A stretch of 64,000 nucleotides of DNA from Gnetum montanum (GCA_015680685.1 MNCI01002682.1:511119-575118); one strand, 5' to 3'. Positions 24,320 through 35,906 are shown, counted from the stretch's first letter. The notes: generated by a model from the letters alone, not told the origin. Numbers and translations: made by a program.

Positions 24320-24337
24320 TGGCGCCATTGCAGGGGA
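24320..24337 (+). promoter_or_regulatory. Primer binding site, tRNA-Asp type
   Basis: TGGCGCCATTGCAGGGGA differs at 2 of 18 positions from the complement of the plant tRNA-Asp 3' end as I recall it (TGGCGCCGTTGCCGGGGA). It starts two bases after the LTR end. A tRNA-Asp primer is characteristic of Athila-type Ty3/gypsy elements. Confidence 0.8.
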
Positions 24338-24463
24338 CTTAGTTGTTTGTGCGCTACGTAGAACATAGGAAATCATTCATATCGTTGGGACACTAGAACA
24401 AACTCTTAGGGTTAATCAAGGAAAAATAAGACAACAATAAATCGCACATCGAACAAGACAAAA

Positions 24464-26900
24464 ATGTCTTCTTCTTCGCACAAAAGCACTTCACCGCCTA
24501 GGACTAACACAAGAGACAGTCGGCAGCATAACACATGTAACCAAGATCCGTCAGTTCCTCAACAATTTCGGGTAGTATATACTCATCACAATGAGTATGT
24601 ACCCAACTTTACCTTTATTCTCCATCAAGATGAATAACTGTGTTGGAGAGACTTGGAGGGTAACATAGTGTTGCCTCCAGACCGAGCAATCCCCAACATG
24701 CTTCTTTGTGCTCTCACACAAATAGACATGTCGCTTTTATATGCGGAATATGTTGCATGCGATCATGACACAAGGGACTATCATCCCACAGAAGCGTAAC
24801 ATCAACGGGACTTGCGACAGGAGAGTTACCACACATCTTTGAAGGGTAAGTGGCCCCATAATGCCCTGCACGTTTTAAGCTAAATTGGGGATGGTAAACC
24901 AGTTTCAACAAGTTCCCCACCAAATGATGTTCCCCCTCCTAATGATGGTCAAGAGGTGGTGTATCAGAACCTCCACTCCATGGTTCACAACCCTGGTTCC
25001 GATCTCCACGAACATGAAGTGTTCAATGAGGGAACACAAACACACGATAAGGGCAGACATTCTGATCGTAATCACAATTGGGGTCGAGACCACTGAAGAG
25101 AAGGTAGAAAACATCATCATGGTAATGGTTCTCCTTCTTCTTCACCTTCATCGTCACATTCACCCTCTCTTTCAGTGTTAGGACGCAGTCATAAGGAAAC
25201 TAACCATGAGGATAAAGGGAAATAGAGTGAAAAACATCGACGAGACAGTCGAGAACGAGGACGAGGGCACTCTAAGGAATCAAGGCATGGAAGAAGAGAG
25301 AGTAGGGAACCGCGTAGACATCATAGACGCTACGAATGAGATGACCACGAAGAGCCCCTACTCACAACTAGAAGCATGCTAAACATAACAGAGGCTGTAA
25401 GAATTCCAACAAGGCATTAAAAGGATAGTAGGATCAAGAGGTTAGACATGAACAATATCCCATGATTTGAGGGGGGATACAAAGCTGATCCTCAAAATCA
25501 CCTACAAGCATTTCACGATGCATGTGCCTTGCAAAACATAGAAAATGAATGACAAAAACTAAAGTTATTTCCAAGGACACTACTGAAAGAAGCAGAAAGC
25601 TAGTACCAGTCCTTAGAACTGGAATCCATTCGAAGGTGGAGTACGATGCTAGAACTATATAATGATAAGTACCAAACGTACTCCCGAGTGTCTAACCTAC
25701 GAAAGCAAATCCAAGGATGGAAGCAGGGAAATCATGAACCCCTAGATGCTGCCATGGGTCGTTATTATGCACTGTTACATCATTGCCCGGGCCATGATTA
25801 TTTGTAGTGGGATCAACTACGCCATCTCGTAGATGGACTTAGGTAGGAAACAAGGAGAATCCTTGGAACGTATGCCCAAGGGAGATTATCAGAGCTTAGG
25901 TCTCATCAAGTTCATAGATTACTAGAGCAAGTAGCTAAGGAAGAAGGGGAGCTATGTAAGAGAGAAAGTGCAGAAGAGTACAACTGAGATCCTTTCCTCT
26001 GAAAAAGGGGAGTGAGATTCTGTGAGGAGCAGGAAGAGTCACCACTCAAAGAGATGGTGAATAGGAAAAACTTGCTGCTCCAAAAACTAACAACAAAGGT
26101 ATCAATAAAGGTAGACGAAATGTGGGACTTCCTAGATAGTAGGTTTGAAACTGTTCTTAAAATCGTAGAGGAGACTAGAAAGTGAGGTAGTGACTATGAC
26201 AAAAAGAAAAAGAGAGAAGTGGACAATGCACGTAACAAAGGTAAGGGTAAAATGGCCATCACCGAAAAGGTTGTGGATTCTGATACGGACAATGACGGTG
26301 GATGTGAGATATGCCAATATGACCATCCTAAGGGATGTTGCCCAATAATCTCACGTCTACAAGAGTCTGGGGTGTATGCACTCAACTCATAACTTAATAA
26401 ACGGCAAGCACCCTGATGATTACCTTATCCCCAAGGTAACCCAAGGCAGTTCCACCAACCTTCAATGTATTATCCAAGTGGAACTCCACCACAACTTGTT
26501 GAGTAAAACCAACAGTGGCAATACCCACAGTCATGGGGGATGCCACCACCAAGGCAACAATACCCCTACCGACAACCAGATTTGTATGGCTACTACGTGC
26601 AGCAGCCAATCTCTCCATGTGACTCTGTTGGTCACGTGACACCACAACATCACTACCAAGCTCAAGATTATTATAGGACTCCTTCTCCTAGGGGAGATAA
26701 CCCATAGACATACCATCCTCCAAATCCATTCGTAACTCTCACATCAATAGCTCCATTACCACCCGCTCCAGCAATGCAAGGGGAACTCCCCACTCAACCA
26801 TAGTAACATAATGCTATGAGGGCTGTGAATCTTCAACTCACTACTGGTTCTAACAACCGTATGAAGAGAAGGTCTTTCTTCAGAACCAATAGTCCAACCA
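24464..26900 (+). pseudogene. Element A gag (capsid and zinc-knuckle-like), with stops
   Basis: The ATG at 24464 opens MSSSSHKSTSPPRT. A conserved N-terminal block (about 24590-24800) reads VLPPDRAIPNMLL and matches element C gag at the right window edge. An RS/RG-rich tract follows (about 25190-25350). The Retrotrans_gag domain at about 25440-25980 carries HLQAFHDACALQNIENE, ELYNDKYQTYSRVSNLRKQ, DAAMGRYYALLHHCPGHD and YAQGRLSELRSHQ. A zinc-knuckle-like CEICQYDHPKGCCPI lies near 26308-26352 (C-x2-C-x4-H-x4-C spacing, a variant of CCHC). Several in-frame stops (for example TAA near 24631) make it a pseudogene. Confidence 0.8.
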
Positions 26901-26959
26901 AGCCCTCACAACCACAAACGGTTGAATCTCTGAACGTCTCTCCATCAAATAAGGCTTCA

Positions 26960-27590
26960 AAGCTCCCTTCAAACAAAAAACCAAGCTCAACGCACATGGT
27001 TATGTTAACACATGCTGTTACTGATTAGATTAAGGAGGGCCACCTTCCCAGGAAATTCTTTGACCTCAGAAGCCCTCTAATCTATCTCCAAGTCACTAGG
27101 AATGAACCATGTAAAGCTCTTCTGGAATCAGGTTCCAGAGTCAACTTAATATCACAAAAGATGTATAAAGCTTGGAACCTACCTCCATTAAAGAAGAGCA
27201 ATATTTGCCTAGAGTTGGCCAACCAGTCCATCACTATTTCCTTGGGACTGGTGGAGGACATTGTTACCACTGTGTGTGGGTGGTCATACCCAGCTGATTT
27301 CCTAGTGATACAAGTAAACAATGATAAAGGGATTTTCCCAATAATCATAGGAAGGGCATGGATAAGTACCATAAATGCATACCTAGAAATCCACGATCTT
27401 TCCCTAAAAATATATAAGGAAAATACTTTTGGGAAGATCGAGAAGAAGAAGGTTCCATGCATCACATACAGTGATACAGGGTATGATAACATGCAAGAAT
27501 GTTCAGCATTGCCTGCATGCAACCAGTGTGCACAAGGAATTAACATACAAAAGTGCTTGTATGTAGAAACCACACAACAAGAAGACACTT
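26960..27590 (+). pseudogene. Element A retropepsin-like protease, catalytic motif altered
   Basis: The frame reads CKALLESGSRVNLIS at about 27112-27156, where family members have a D-S/T-G triad. Here the catalytic Asp is replaced by Glu. It is followed by KAWNLPPLKKSN, LELANQSI, and PIIIGRAWI (ILGR-type flap and C-terminal block). Element C has LLDSSSRINLIS and element D has LLDSGFEVNLIS at the same position, so only D keeps the triad. The protease lies directly after gag and nothing of pol follows in A. Confidence 0.75.
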
Positions 27591-27805
27591 AGTGGTTGAT
27601 AGTTGATCAAGAGAGCAACTCACCAACGTGCATGGAACTAACTGAGGGAATAACTCGCGCTCACGTCGAAAGCATAGATGCACTGGAGCAAGAGTGTCGT
27701 CAACTTCCAAACCTTAACCTAGGAAACATCAATTGGGGGAAGTTGGACACTCCAAAAAAGTCAGACAAAAACCTTAATAAGAGATTACTAGTCAATGTGC
27801 AATGA

Positions 27806-29410
27806 GCCAAACCCTTCCATGAACTTGGAATGGCCATTGCACATAATACCTCTGAGAAGGGATGACCTCGCTCATTATTTTGGATCTCCCCCTTTCAACT
27901 CAATCATGGGGGAGATGGCCACCTTTGTTGATCATTTTAGGCCCTCAGTTCCTTTTTAAGTTTTTTTTTTACACATTTTTTTTTACAAATTTCTTTAACT
28001 TTTCTTGTTTTTGTTTTGCAACATCCTTCATTCTTTTTCGTTTCTTTGTGAGATTGTTTATTTTGTTAGGTTCGTTGTCTAATAAGTGCTCCTGATGGTG
28101 GTATGAACTATATTCTATTGATTGCTAATGTTTGGTTTTTACCTTTGCGTTATAATGTTGATACTAAGGTATGGTTCTTTTGATATAACAGGCAATGAGT
28201 CCATGTCATCCATGCATCCATGAATTTCTATGGTCTCTCGTGGCTTGGAACTATACAGTCCCTTTCTTAATAATAGAACTATCAACGAATTGGTGACTAG
28301 GCATTTCTCAAACTGAGGAAGGACTCAATGATTGAAAAGGGTGTGACTTCAAGGGGATTTGATGCATTTGTGTTGGCCATTCTCTTGGGTGCTTGGATGT
28401 TTTCTTCTTAAGTTTTCCTCACCATTCCGATGTTGCTCCATTATCAGGAAGCTGAGCTAATAAAAATAATAAGTCTTTGCATGGTGTGGTTCTCACGCAA
28501 AAAAAAAAAAAATAGTGAGAATTCAAAGCACACCCTTTAGACAAAATAATCATCTAGGTTGCAAGCACTAGTTATGGAACTAAACAAACATGTTCCCTCT
28601 AACTAAGGCCCTTTCTTACTTGCTTTTTCCTTCTTTGTTTCTTAGGAATGGTGGTGACTCTTTGGTGGAAGCATTCTTGTTACTTCAAGTGGATGGATTG
28701 GCCAAATGTATTAATGCGAAGTCACTGGATGTGGATTGTTTAAGGCTGGATTTGGAATGAGATCTACTAAGTCATATTAACCATTAATACAGAAGGGGTT
28801 GTACACCACCTTATTCTTGAGACTCCATTCCATTCTCTTCTCCTCATCATTCTTTCTCCATTTTCCACCTCATTGCCGGTTGTATCAATAGTCTATATTT
28901 TGGTTGATGCATTATTTTATTTTTGGTAAATTCTTGTGGTTAAGCCTTTAACTCTTGCTTTCAAATGGCATTTCCAGAGCCTGCAGACTCTTTGAATGTG
29001 GGATTGTCAGGGCATTAAGGGCATGAGCCTACTTTGGGGAGGACCCACTGGCATTCCTATTTGGTGCATCAATTAATTTCTTTCCCTTAAACATTTTCGC
29101 AATCAACATTTGTTTTGTTCATTCCCATCTCTAACATCCATTTTATTGGTGTTAACATTGTTTATTTTTCTCCATATTTCTTATTCCTTATATTTTTTCA
29201 TTTATCGCTACCAGAGGATCGCTCTTAGTCATGGGGGTCCTGGTCCAATTTTTTCAATTTTCTCCTAACCCCTACACCTTGGGTAGTCACCAGTGTTATA
29301 TCTCTAAAATCTGTATTAGCCATATCACAACTCAGCCAATGGACCATACATCGAAGCAAGGTATCAATTGCATTGTGATTTATTTATCCTTGCTAATATT
29401 AGACTGTGTT
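27806..29410 (+). other. Element A non-coding region with conserved blocks
   Basis: No pol sequence. The region 28440-29060 aligns, block by block, with the spacers of elements C (about 36850-36170) and D (about 44660-43930) on the minus strand. It contains an A-loop hairpin (28483-28535) and the block GGGCATGAGCCTACTTTGGG (29020-29039), followed by GAGGACCCACTGGCAT. CTTAGTCATGGGGGTCC (29224-29240) corresponds to leader sequence upstream of the extra ORF in the other elements. A plus-strand ORF at 27862-28095 is low-complexity and not supported. Confidence 0.55.
28483..28535 (+). promoter_or_regulatory. A-loop hairpin, element A copy
   Basis: GGTGTG pairs with CACACC, and after a bulge TTCTCAC pairs with GTGAGAA, closing an A-rich loop. 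In element D the inner stem is TTCCCAT with ATGGGAA, so two base pairs differ and pairing is kept at both. See the copies at 36713-36805, 44481-44546 and 44569-44621. Confidence 0.6.
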
Positions 29411-29470
29411 GTGTGTGCAGATGGCAATCATACAACAATGAACTCGTGCTAGAGGAAACACTTAGGATGG
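29411..29470 (+). pseudogene. Element A remnant of the extra 3' ORF start
   Basis: GTGTGTGCAG|ATGGCAATC places an acceptor-like CAG directly on an ATGGC start, exactly as in B (55255) and D (43129). The frame stops within a few codons (after MAIIQQ). The body of the ORF is absent from A. Confidence 0.45.
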
Positions 29471-29756
29471 ACTGGTGTTGGAGTAGTCATGCAAGGAACA
29501 AGATTGATGGCACGGTTATGGATGGACAACGGAAGATGCAATTTTGGCAATGGTAGCAACACATCTTCTTTTTTTCTCTCTCTTCTCTCTAAGCTGCCAA
29601 ATAAGGCTGGATGTCAAATGTGTATAGTGTTCACTCTTGTGGTTATGAACACTAGTATTGCCATGTATTGTAATGATGATCCATTCACGTGTCACCCCAT
29701 TCACCATTAGTGTCATTCAAGTCAATAATCTCATACCTTCCCAATATTTTGTAAGG

Positions 29757-29792
29757 AACTCGAGGACGAGTTTTCATTCAATCATGGGGGTA
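29757..29792 (+). promoter_or_regulatory. Pre-PPT hairpin and polypurine tract of element A
   Basis: AACTCG-AGGA-CGAGTT (29757-29772) forms a six-base-pair stem with a four-base loop. It is followed by TCATGGGGGTA directly against the 3' LTR at 29793. The G-run is the likely plus-strand primer. Confidence 0.75.
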
Positions 29793-30207
29793 TGATGAGC
29801 AGCGATATCGCGGCCTGCCTCAATTTATATAAATAAGAGGCGGCTTTCCTTGTTCTAGGCAGTTAGACTTAGACCCTTAGCTAAACTCTTGCAGTTTTAC
29901 CATTCTAGAGTTAGAATAATTTCCATGTGCCCGCAATAGGAGTCTTAAAGTGAACGGATCTTTATTCGAGCAAATTGTACCTAAGCACACATTTGTGTAC
30001 AGTAATAAAGACGAAATTTATGATAAACCTTGCAGCATACGGACTAAGCTAAATAGTAATTAATTATTGTTGAATGTTTAAATGCTTTCCTAGTTAATTA
30101 ATCTCTCTCAACCCTTGACTCTCCTAGTTAAGTACACTCAATACGATTGCTTCGAGCATGTGTGTAGTGCTTGGTAACCCAGTAACGATTAGCGTTTGGT
30201 AACCCAG
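29793..30207 (+). repeat. Element A 3' LTR, truncated
   Basis: Matches the first 415 or so bases of the 5' LTR, including TATAAATA and AATAAA. It stops within the TTGGTAACCCAG motif, and unrelated LINE sequence follows immediately. Confidence 0.9.
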
Positions 30208-31310
30208 AAAGAATTAAGAAAATTTTGGAAGTTGCTTCATCAAAGGAAAAGTTTGAAATCAAAATTTTCTTTTTCTAATATTCTACAATTTTATAAAAAG
30301 CTGTTTCAAGGTAAGGATGATACGGTAGGATATTGATAAGATAATGGAAACTTTTTCATCTCATTTGAGGACACTATGTAAGACATTGAAAGACTAGTCT
30401 CAAGTATAGCTAATGCAACATAACTTCATAGAGAAATGCTAACTTGGGAAGGACCTTTGGTATGGCAAATTGTTTGGAAAAATATAAATTATGCTTTCCA
30501 AAATGGTTTAGATAAAGAATAGTATACTAACAAAGCTATTTTACTCTTCAAAAAAGAAGATAGATCTAATTTAAATAACTATAATTTGATTGTAATCAAT
30601 AGTATTTTGGCTAAGGTTTTAAGAAATATTCATGAGATGAAGATTGAAAAATATACAGAAGAAAACAATTTGCAAGCAATTTCACAAGTTGGGTTTAGAC
30701 GACATCATTATACTATTGATCACCTCATTGCATTGAAATATCTTATTGATTGTGCAAAAGGGCTAAATAAAAGAAATTTTGTTTGCTTTGTGGATTTCTC
30801 TAAGGCATATGATTCAGTTATTTGAAGCAAGCTATAAAAGTAATTACAAGACATAGATACTCCTCCATCTTTGCTAGTTACTATTAAAAATCTTTACTAA
30901 GAGGTATATATACAAATCACAAAGCACCACTCCCATAAAGATGTTTTATTACATATTGATATTGGGGTGAAATCAGGCTATCCTCTTTCACTCACTCTTT
31001 TTGGTATTTTTATTGATGAACTCAAGGAGTGGATGTAGAAAATTCTAGATAGATACTTTATTAAAATTAATGATTGCTTTGTTAACCTTTGTTGTATGCT
31101 AATGATGTAGCTCTCATTTCCAACTCTAAGGAAGGCCTACAACAAATGCTTACTATTTTGGATGATTTTTGTCAATGTTCAAAAATGAAAGTTAATATGC
31201 AAAAAACCACAATTATTTTGTGTGGCACTAAGAATAATGATTACTCTTTCACTATTGTAAAGGATCTAATAAATATGACACCAACTTCCTTTGTACTTTG
31301 AATGATGATT
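30208..31310 (+). pseudogene. Non-LTR retrotransposon reverse transcriptase fragment
   Basis: Readable RT blocks in order are LLFKKEDRSNLNNY (from about 30541), SQVGFRRHHYTIDHLIALK, and FVCFVDFSKAYDSV (motif A, about 30778-30820). After these come GVKSGYPLSLTLFGIFIDEL (motif B, normally QGCPLSP-like), LLYANDVALISNSKEGLQQM (motif C, with A-N-D in place of A-D-D), and MKVNMQKTTI. Frameshifts and stops separate the blocks. The G.K.G.PLS.TLFG form is not typical of plant L1 elements, but I cannot place the clade. No endonuclease part was seen. It abuts the broken 3' LTR of element A and ends before element C. Confidence 0.75.
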
Positions 31311-31725
31311 CTTATAACTTTAAGCTTGGTGGATGTGCTTAGTCTAAGATTATAAAAGAAGTTATGGAATTTTTTTTCTTGGATTAATAAAATTATTTTA
31401 TATGCAAAGATTTCGAGAGAGTTTTATGATGGAGTAGGCTAGCCAATCTAACAAATTGATCACCTTAAGAGCTTTGTGTCTGTTTATTCTTTTTATCATA
31501 GCTGCTATGTTATTCATGTTACGTTTTTAATTTGGAACTTTTCACTATTATTCAATGAGTTTTGAATTTCTTAGAAGGCCTTGCCTTTAGCTCGGTATAA
31601 AAAACAACACATAGTCCTTCTTCATGGACTGAATTATAATCTTGTATTCTATTCATATTTTTAGTATATAATTAATAATCATTTTTACTAATTAATCAGG
31701 TTCTTTTATTATTTTAGTTACCATG
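31311..31725. other. Spacer between LINE fragment and element C, nothing recognised
   Basis: AT-rich sequence, possibly the decayed 3' part of the LINE. No coding or repeat feature could be supported. Confidence 0.35.
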
Positions 31726-32667
31726 TGATGAGCGGTTGCAGGTACCCTTATGCCCAACCATATGAATCATGAAGCGTTCATGTGCATTCTGATCGAATTC
31801 CACAAACTCTCTAGTTTTCGATGCACTAGTCTTCTAGGAAGTGAATCTTGCCCTAAGGTCATTTGTTGTCTTCCCAATTACACTTGTGAAGTACAAAGGT
31901 ATCGTTAAGTGTAATCGAGGCATATAATTTTTATCATTTTATGTTTTATGGTTTTGATGCTTAAAGAGGGAGATGAAGTAAATTAATGACTAATTTAATT
32001 TAACTAACTAACTGGTCTCTAACTAATCCTAACATAAGCATATGATCCCAATTTTTGTACACATCTTGAACCCATGTATCCATTGATGGGTTACCAAGTG
32101 CTACGTTATTGGGTGTACCAAGCAATAACATTGCTGGGATTACCAAGCAAATACATGTTATGCTTGAAACAGTTGTATTTATGTATTTAATCTATCTAAC
32201 TTATCTCACTTTATTACTTAATTAGCTTAATTTCTAGAAATCATTGAATAAATAACTGAAAGCATTAAATCCATGAATAAAATATCTAAACTATCCAAAA
32301 TGCTGCAACGCTTATCAAGAAGCTTGTCTTTATTACCATACACACTATCATGTTTAGGTACAATAGTGCTTGAATAAAGATTTGTACACTCAATGATGCC
32401 TGCTGTGGGCACTTGAGAAAAATATTCTAACTTTCAAATGTAAAAACTACAAAATCTCTACTACTATTATGACTTGAATTCCCATGAACATGGCTAGGAG
32501 CTCAGATTTATAGTTTTTCCTAAAGTACTACTTCAAAGAGGCCCCATAGACATAGCAAATGCTACATTGATGTGGCCTCATCGACAAGGCAACACCACGT
32601 AAACGGGGCCCCATCGATGAGGCCATGTTAACGGGGACCCGTTGATGCAACACTTTGATGCTCATCA
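31726..32667 (-). repeat. Element C 3' LTR
   Basis: 942 bases, TGATGAG...CTCATCA on the plus strand and the same ends when read on the minus strand. The poly(A) signal AATAAA is at 32334-32329 on the minus strand. U3 (plus 32530-32667) is rich in GAGGCC / GGGGCCCC palindromes. Three TTGGTAAYCCAG-like motifs, about 30 bases apart, lie at plus 32085-32150. Confidence 0.88.
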
Positions 32668-32702
32668 TACCCCATGACTAAATAAAAACTCATCCTTGAG
32701 TT
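32668..32702 (-). promoter_or_regulatory. Pre-PPT hairpin and PPT of element C
   Basis: On the minus strand AACTCA-AGGA-TGAGTT (32702-32687) forms the stem; the closing pair is A-T where A and B have G-C. CATGGGGTA then abuts the LTR. Confidence 0.7.
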
Positions 32703-32889
32703 TCTTTACAAAATTGGAAAGGTATGGGATTATTGACTAACTCTTAACAAAACAACTGACTTGACAAAACTGAGTGTCTAAGTGTATAGATCAACAAATT
32801 ACAAAAAGTTGTGATGTTCATGACACAAAATTGAACACCATGAATTGACTACATAAAAATTTGATAGCACATCCTTTCATGGTGTGAAG

Positions 32890-35412
32890 ACGGTGGAGGA
32901 GATTAGATAGTCCTAGGTGGTGGAGGCTCCTAAGGTTCTAAAGGACCTTCTCTAGCTTTAGGCACATGCAGTAGCTGAGGTGGTTGTGACTATCCTATGG
33001 TGGAAGGCAAAAGGCATCTAGTAATGCCTTCATCTTCTCCTCCTTGCTTCGAAGATCATTCACAATCCACATGACATCAACTATGTGGATTGGAATGGGG
33101 CTATCCCATGGACAAGGCATGATTGGGAACATCTCCTTCACGTTGACAAACTAGGCAGCACATCCTTTGTGTTCAATATTGAACAACTTGACTATGTTGT
33201 GTAGCTCATGGTAGTCATTCATCCTCTTGGCTAGGTTCTTGGCAATTGATCATTGACCTATGAATCTTGCCTTGAGAACTTCGTGTTTAGCATTAGCCAT
33301 CGCAAGCTTGTCCTTGGTGTCCTTGTGGTGCTTAAACTTGGCCTCGTACAACAAGTACGAGCTGGCCACCTATTTCTCGAGCTTTAACCACAGCCATTCA
33401 GTAATCAACATGGCTAGGTTTGCATCATGAAGATTGGTGAGATCTATATATTCTGTCATCTCCTTGATCTGCAACTCCTTTCTGTAGATTTTTGCCTTGT
33501 TATAGGCATCTATCCCATCAACAATGGGTTGCCAAATGTCTTTGCCTTGCTAGAGTTACTGGAGGGTCTCATTTACTTTTTCCTTCACCAACTAGATGTG
33601 CTTTTTGTTTACTTCCTTTTGTAGACCAACCTACTCTCTGTAATGATCTTTGGCTTTCTCAAATTTGAGAGCTTCAAATTTCCAACTGGCTACCTTGATT
33701 GCAGGATTGACAATCTAGGCTCTCAATTTGATAACTTTTGTAGCCAAGTGTTCATTCTGCTCCTTGGCTATTTCAAGTTATTTCTCTAATATGATGTTCT
33801 TTCCCCTTGTCTCAAGCAGCTTCAATTGGGTTACAGTAATGTTGTCCAGAAGGTCAAAGACATCCGAAAGTGATTGCCTGGTTCCCACCAGTCAGCCCAG
33901 CAGTTCCTCATACTATGCTACATTTATTCTGCTGCTTGTGGGTGGTTCTTGTGGATGTCTACACATCTTTGAATGTAATGATGTCTGGTGTAGATGTTGC
34001 AAGTGTGTTGAGAGTTTTGGCAATATGATCAATGACCACTTCTAATGCAATCTCCTATCCCTAGTGCTACATCACCAAAATTGTTGCCCCCTCATCCTCC
34101 AACAAGCATACTGAGAAGGTTGCAACATTTGTAGAGATTTTTGGGAGTCATTGTTATTCTATGAGAGATATTGTGATCTCTCTGGCACTCGGATTTGACC
34201 TCACAAGCAACTACATTCTTTGGGTTGAGAATATGGGTCCACCCTCATCCATTAAGCTTATCATTTAGGCCATCTCATTAAGGTGACTCATGGCTAGTTT
34301 GTATATAGATGGGTCCCCACCACTCATGCTTGCTCATTGCTCTTGTTCACTCAAGAGCCATTCTCTATATTCACACAATTGTTGGGCGATTACAGTGATG
34401 TTTGAAACTATTTTCTGAGTGGTAGGTGGAGGTGGTGGTTGCTGCTTCTCTTCTTGAATAGTGGTTGCAAGCATTTTATCCTTCATCATTTCTACCCAGT
34501 TGGCAACTGGAATAGTTTTGACAGTATCGTTGGTGTAACAAACTATCCCTCCCCTTCAATAGAGTTTTCTAACGAGGCATGAGAAGGGGAGTGCCTTTCT
34601 GTTGTGTTCATTTTCTTTGAACCACTTCTCCATCTCTAGATAGATCAGTTACGAAAGGTTAACCAAGAATCTCCCACTCAGAGTAGTGTGTGCTTGGGCA
34701 AAGAAGGCAGTAATTTTGCTTGGCCTCACTGTGGGATTGAGGTGGAAAGCTACAATCTTGTAATGAATCCTCTTTGCTGGTGTCAGTGCGACAAACTCCT
34801 TCCAATCAACACCATAGCACCGTTGCACCCATTCTTTCTTGATACTAGGATTTGCTTGCATTGGGATCTTAGTAAGATTCATATTTGTTTCATGCAACCC
34901 AAGCACTGCAACAATGGACTACACTGAGTATGACATTGAGATGTCCTTGATTTTCAATGTTGATCTAGGCTGCCTGTTATTCCAAAATAGGAATGTCTCT
35001 CCCATGTACCACTCCCTGGTGGAAATGATGATTGGCCACATGGGAGAGGCCTTTAGCTGGTCCTATACTTCTCTTGGTGCATGCTTTAGGAAAGGGCCAA
35101 AATTTAACTCTTAGAGCACCACTTTTTGGACCTTCATGATTTAATTTGATTTAAGTAAGCCTCTATTAGGGTCACCTTGAGATTTTCTAGTTATGCTGGC
35201 ACATCATCCCAATGGGAGTGTTTTGTTGTTGTTGCTACTAGTTCTACAATCTATCTGATAAATTCCACCTCTGCCTCTTTTGTAAGAGGACCTGTGGCAT
35301 GGGTTGCTTGTGGTTCTTCTTAGGGTTATTCTTAGTCTCTTCCTATTCTAGGCTGTTTCTCCCCTAGTTGGGATGGTCTTGCTTCCTGTGTGTGCTTTTC
35401 CTTTGGTGCCAT
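32890..35412 (-). pseudogene. Element C extra ORF between pol and 3' LTR
   Basis: The ATG at 35412-35410 opens MAPKEKHTQEARPSQ. The conserved core is at about 35110-34650 and includes KEWVQRCYGVDWKEF, LTPAKRIHYKIVAFHLNPT and LSGRFLVNLS. It matches element D (42919-42300) and element B (55500-56000). The layout W..fi...l.PT, then an R/T-rich turn, then l.G..iNvp.lI resembles the widespread 'putative plant transposon protein' domain (Pfam PF20167 as I recall it). A long, stop-riddled coiled-coil-like C-terminal part reaches to about 32890. Its position matches the env-like gene of Athila elements. The acceptor before the ATG has changed from AG to AT. Confidence 0.6.
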
Positions 35413-35700
35413 ATATAATTACAACACATCCATGGATTAGTAGATATAATGTGTAACTCTAAATATTTGAATACCTTTGCTTGTTAGTTGTTACACTTTG
35501 GCTAAGGTTGGACCATGGCAACTTGATTATTTTATTAATTGTTTATTATAATTATCATTGGAGCTTGTTGGAAAGGTTTAACTCTTGTAATTTTGTGTTT
35601 AACAGTTGATTTTTTAGTTAAACCTATGTGGGAGCTAGAAAAATGGTGAAATTTTTTTTGTCAAAAATGGTACATTTGTGGTTCCCATGATGAAGAGCTT

Positions 35701-35702
35701 AC
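35701..35702 (-). promoter_or_regulatory. Splice-donor-like site upstream of element C extra ORF
   Basis: On the minus strand CTACTAGAG|GTAAGCTC. The homologous site in D is ACCAAAG|GTAAGATC (43451). It lies about 290 bases before the ATG, whose acceptor is mutated in C. Confidence 0.4.
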
Positions 35703-35872
35703 CTCTAGTAGCTGCAGGGTCAAAGAACAAAGTGATTTGGATAAACAGTTTGGAAGTTATAGGCTCTAGAATGTTATAGGCTCTAAAAAATTGAAAAACT
35801 CCTTTGGTGTTTGTGAGAAAATGTATATTTTTCAAAGTGGGATCATGTATATACCTATTATTTTCCCCTTAT

Positions 35873-35906
35873 GTCGATGGGGCCTCGTATACGAGGCCCA
35901 TCAACA
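35873..35906 (-). promoter_or_regulatory. Internal copy of U3-type palindromes, element C
   Basis: CCTCGTATACGAGG is a perfect 14-base palindrome, flanked by GATGGG on one side and CCCATC on the other. The GATGGGGCC / GAGGCC vocabulary is that of element C's own LTR U3. It lies about 460-490 bases upstream of the extra ORF ATG and is followed (minus strand) by a TATATA-like stretch near 35850. Confidence 0.5.

Larger units (their letters stand above)
23554..30207 (+). mobile_element. Retroelement A: gag-protease-only Athila-like element, truncated 3' LTR
   Basis: The 5' LTR (23554-24318) starts TGATGAG and ends CTCATCA, and a PBS follows after one base. Gag and a protease are readable, with stops; no RT, RNase H or integrase follows. 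A non-coding stretch of about 1.9 kb shares blocks with elements B, C and D and leads to the polypurine tract and 3' LTR (29793-30207). That LTR keeps only about 415 of 765 bases and abuts a non-LTR RT fragment. TCATT precedes the 5' LTR; the matching duplication is lost. Lacking pol, A would need enzymes in trans. Elements C and D, with similar LTR ends and leader, are plausible former helpers (inference). Confidence 0.85.

Noticed and set aside
26394-26645. Minus-strand ORFs over element A gag, and similar antisense ORFs in B (53019-53249)
   Set aside because: Shadows of the proline/glutamine-rich gag frames on the other strand.
27161-27592. Considered as a host gene because it is open for 143 codons
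   Set aside because: It is the protease of element A; the same blocks occur in C and D.
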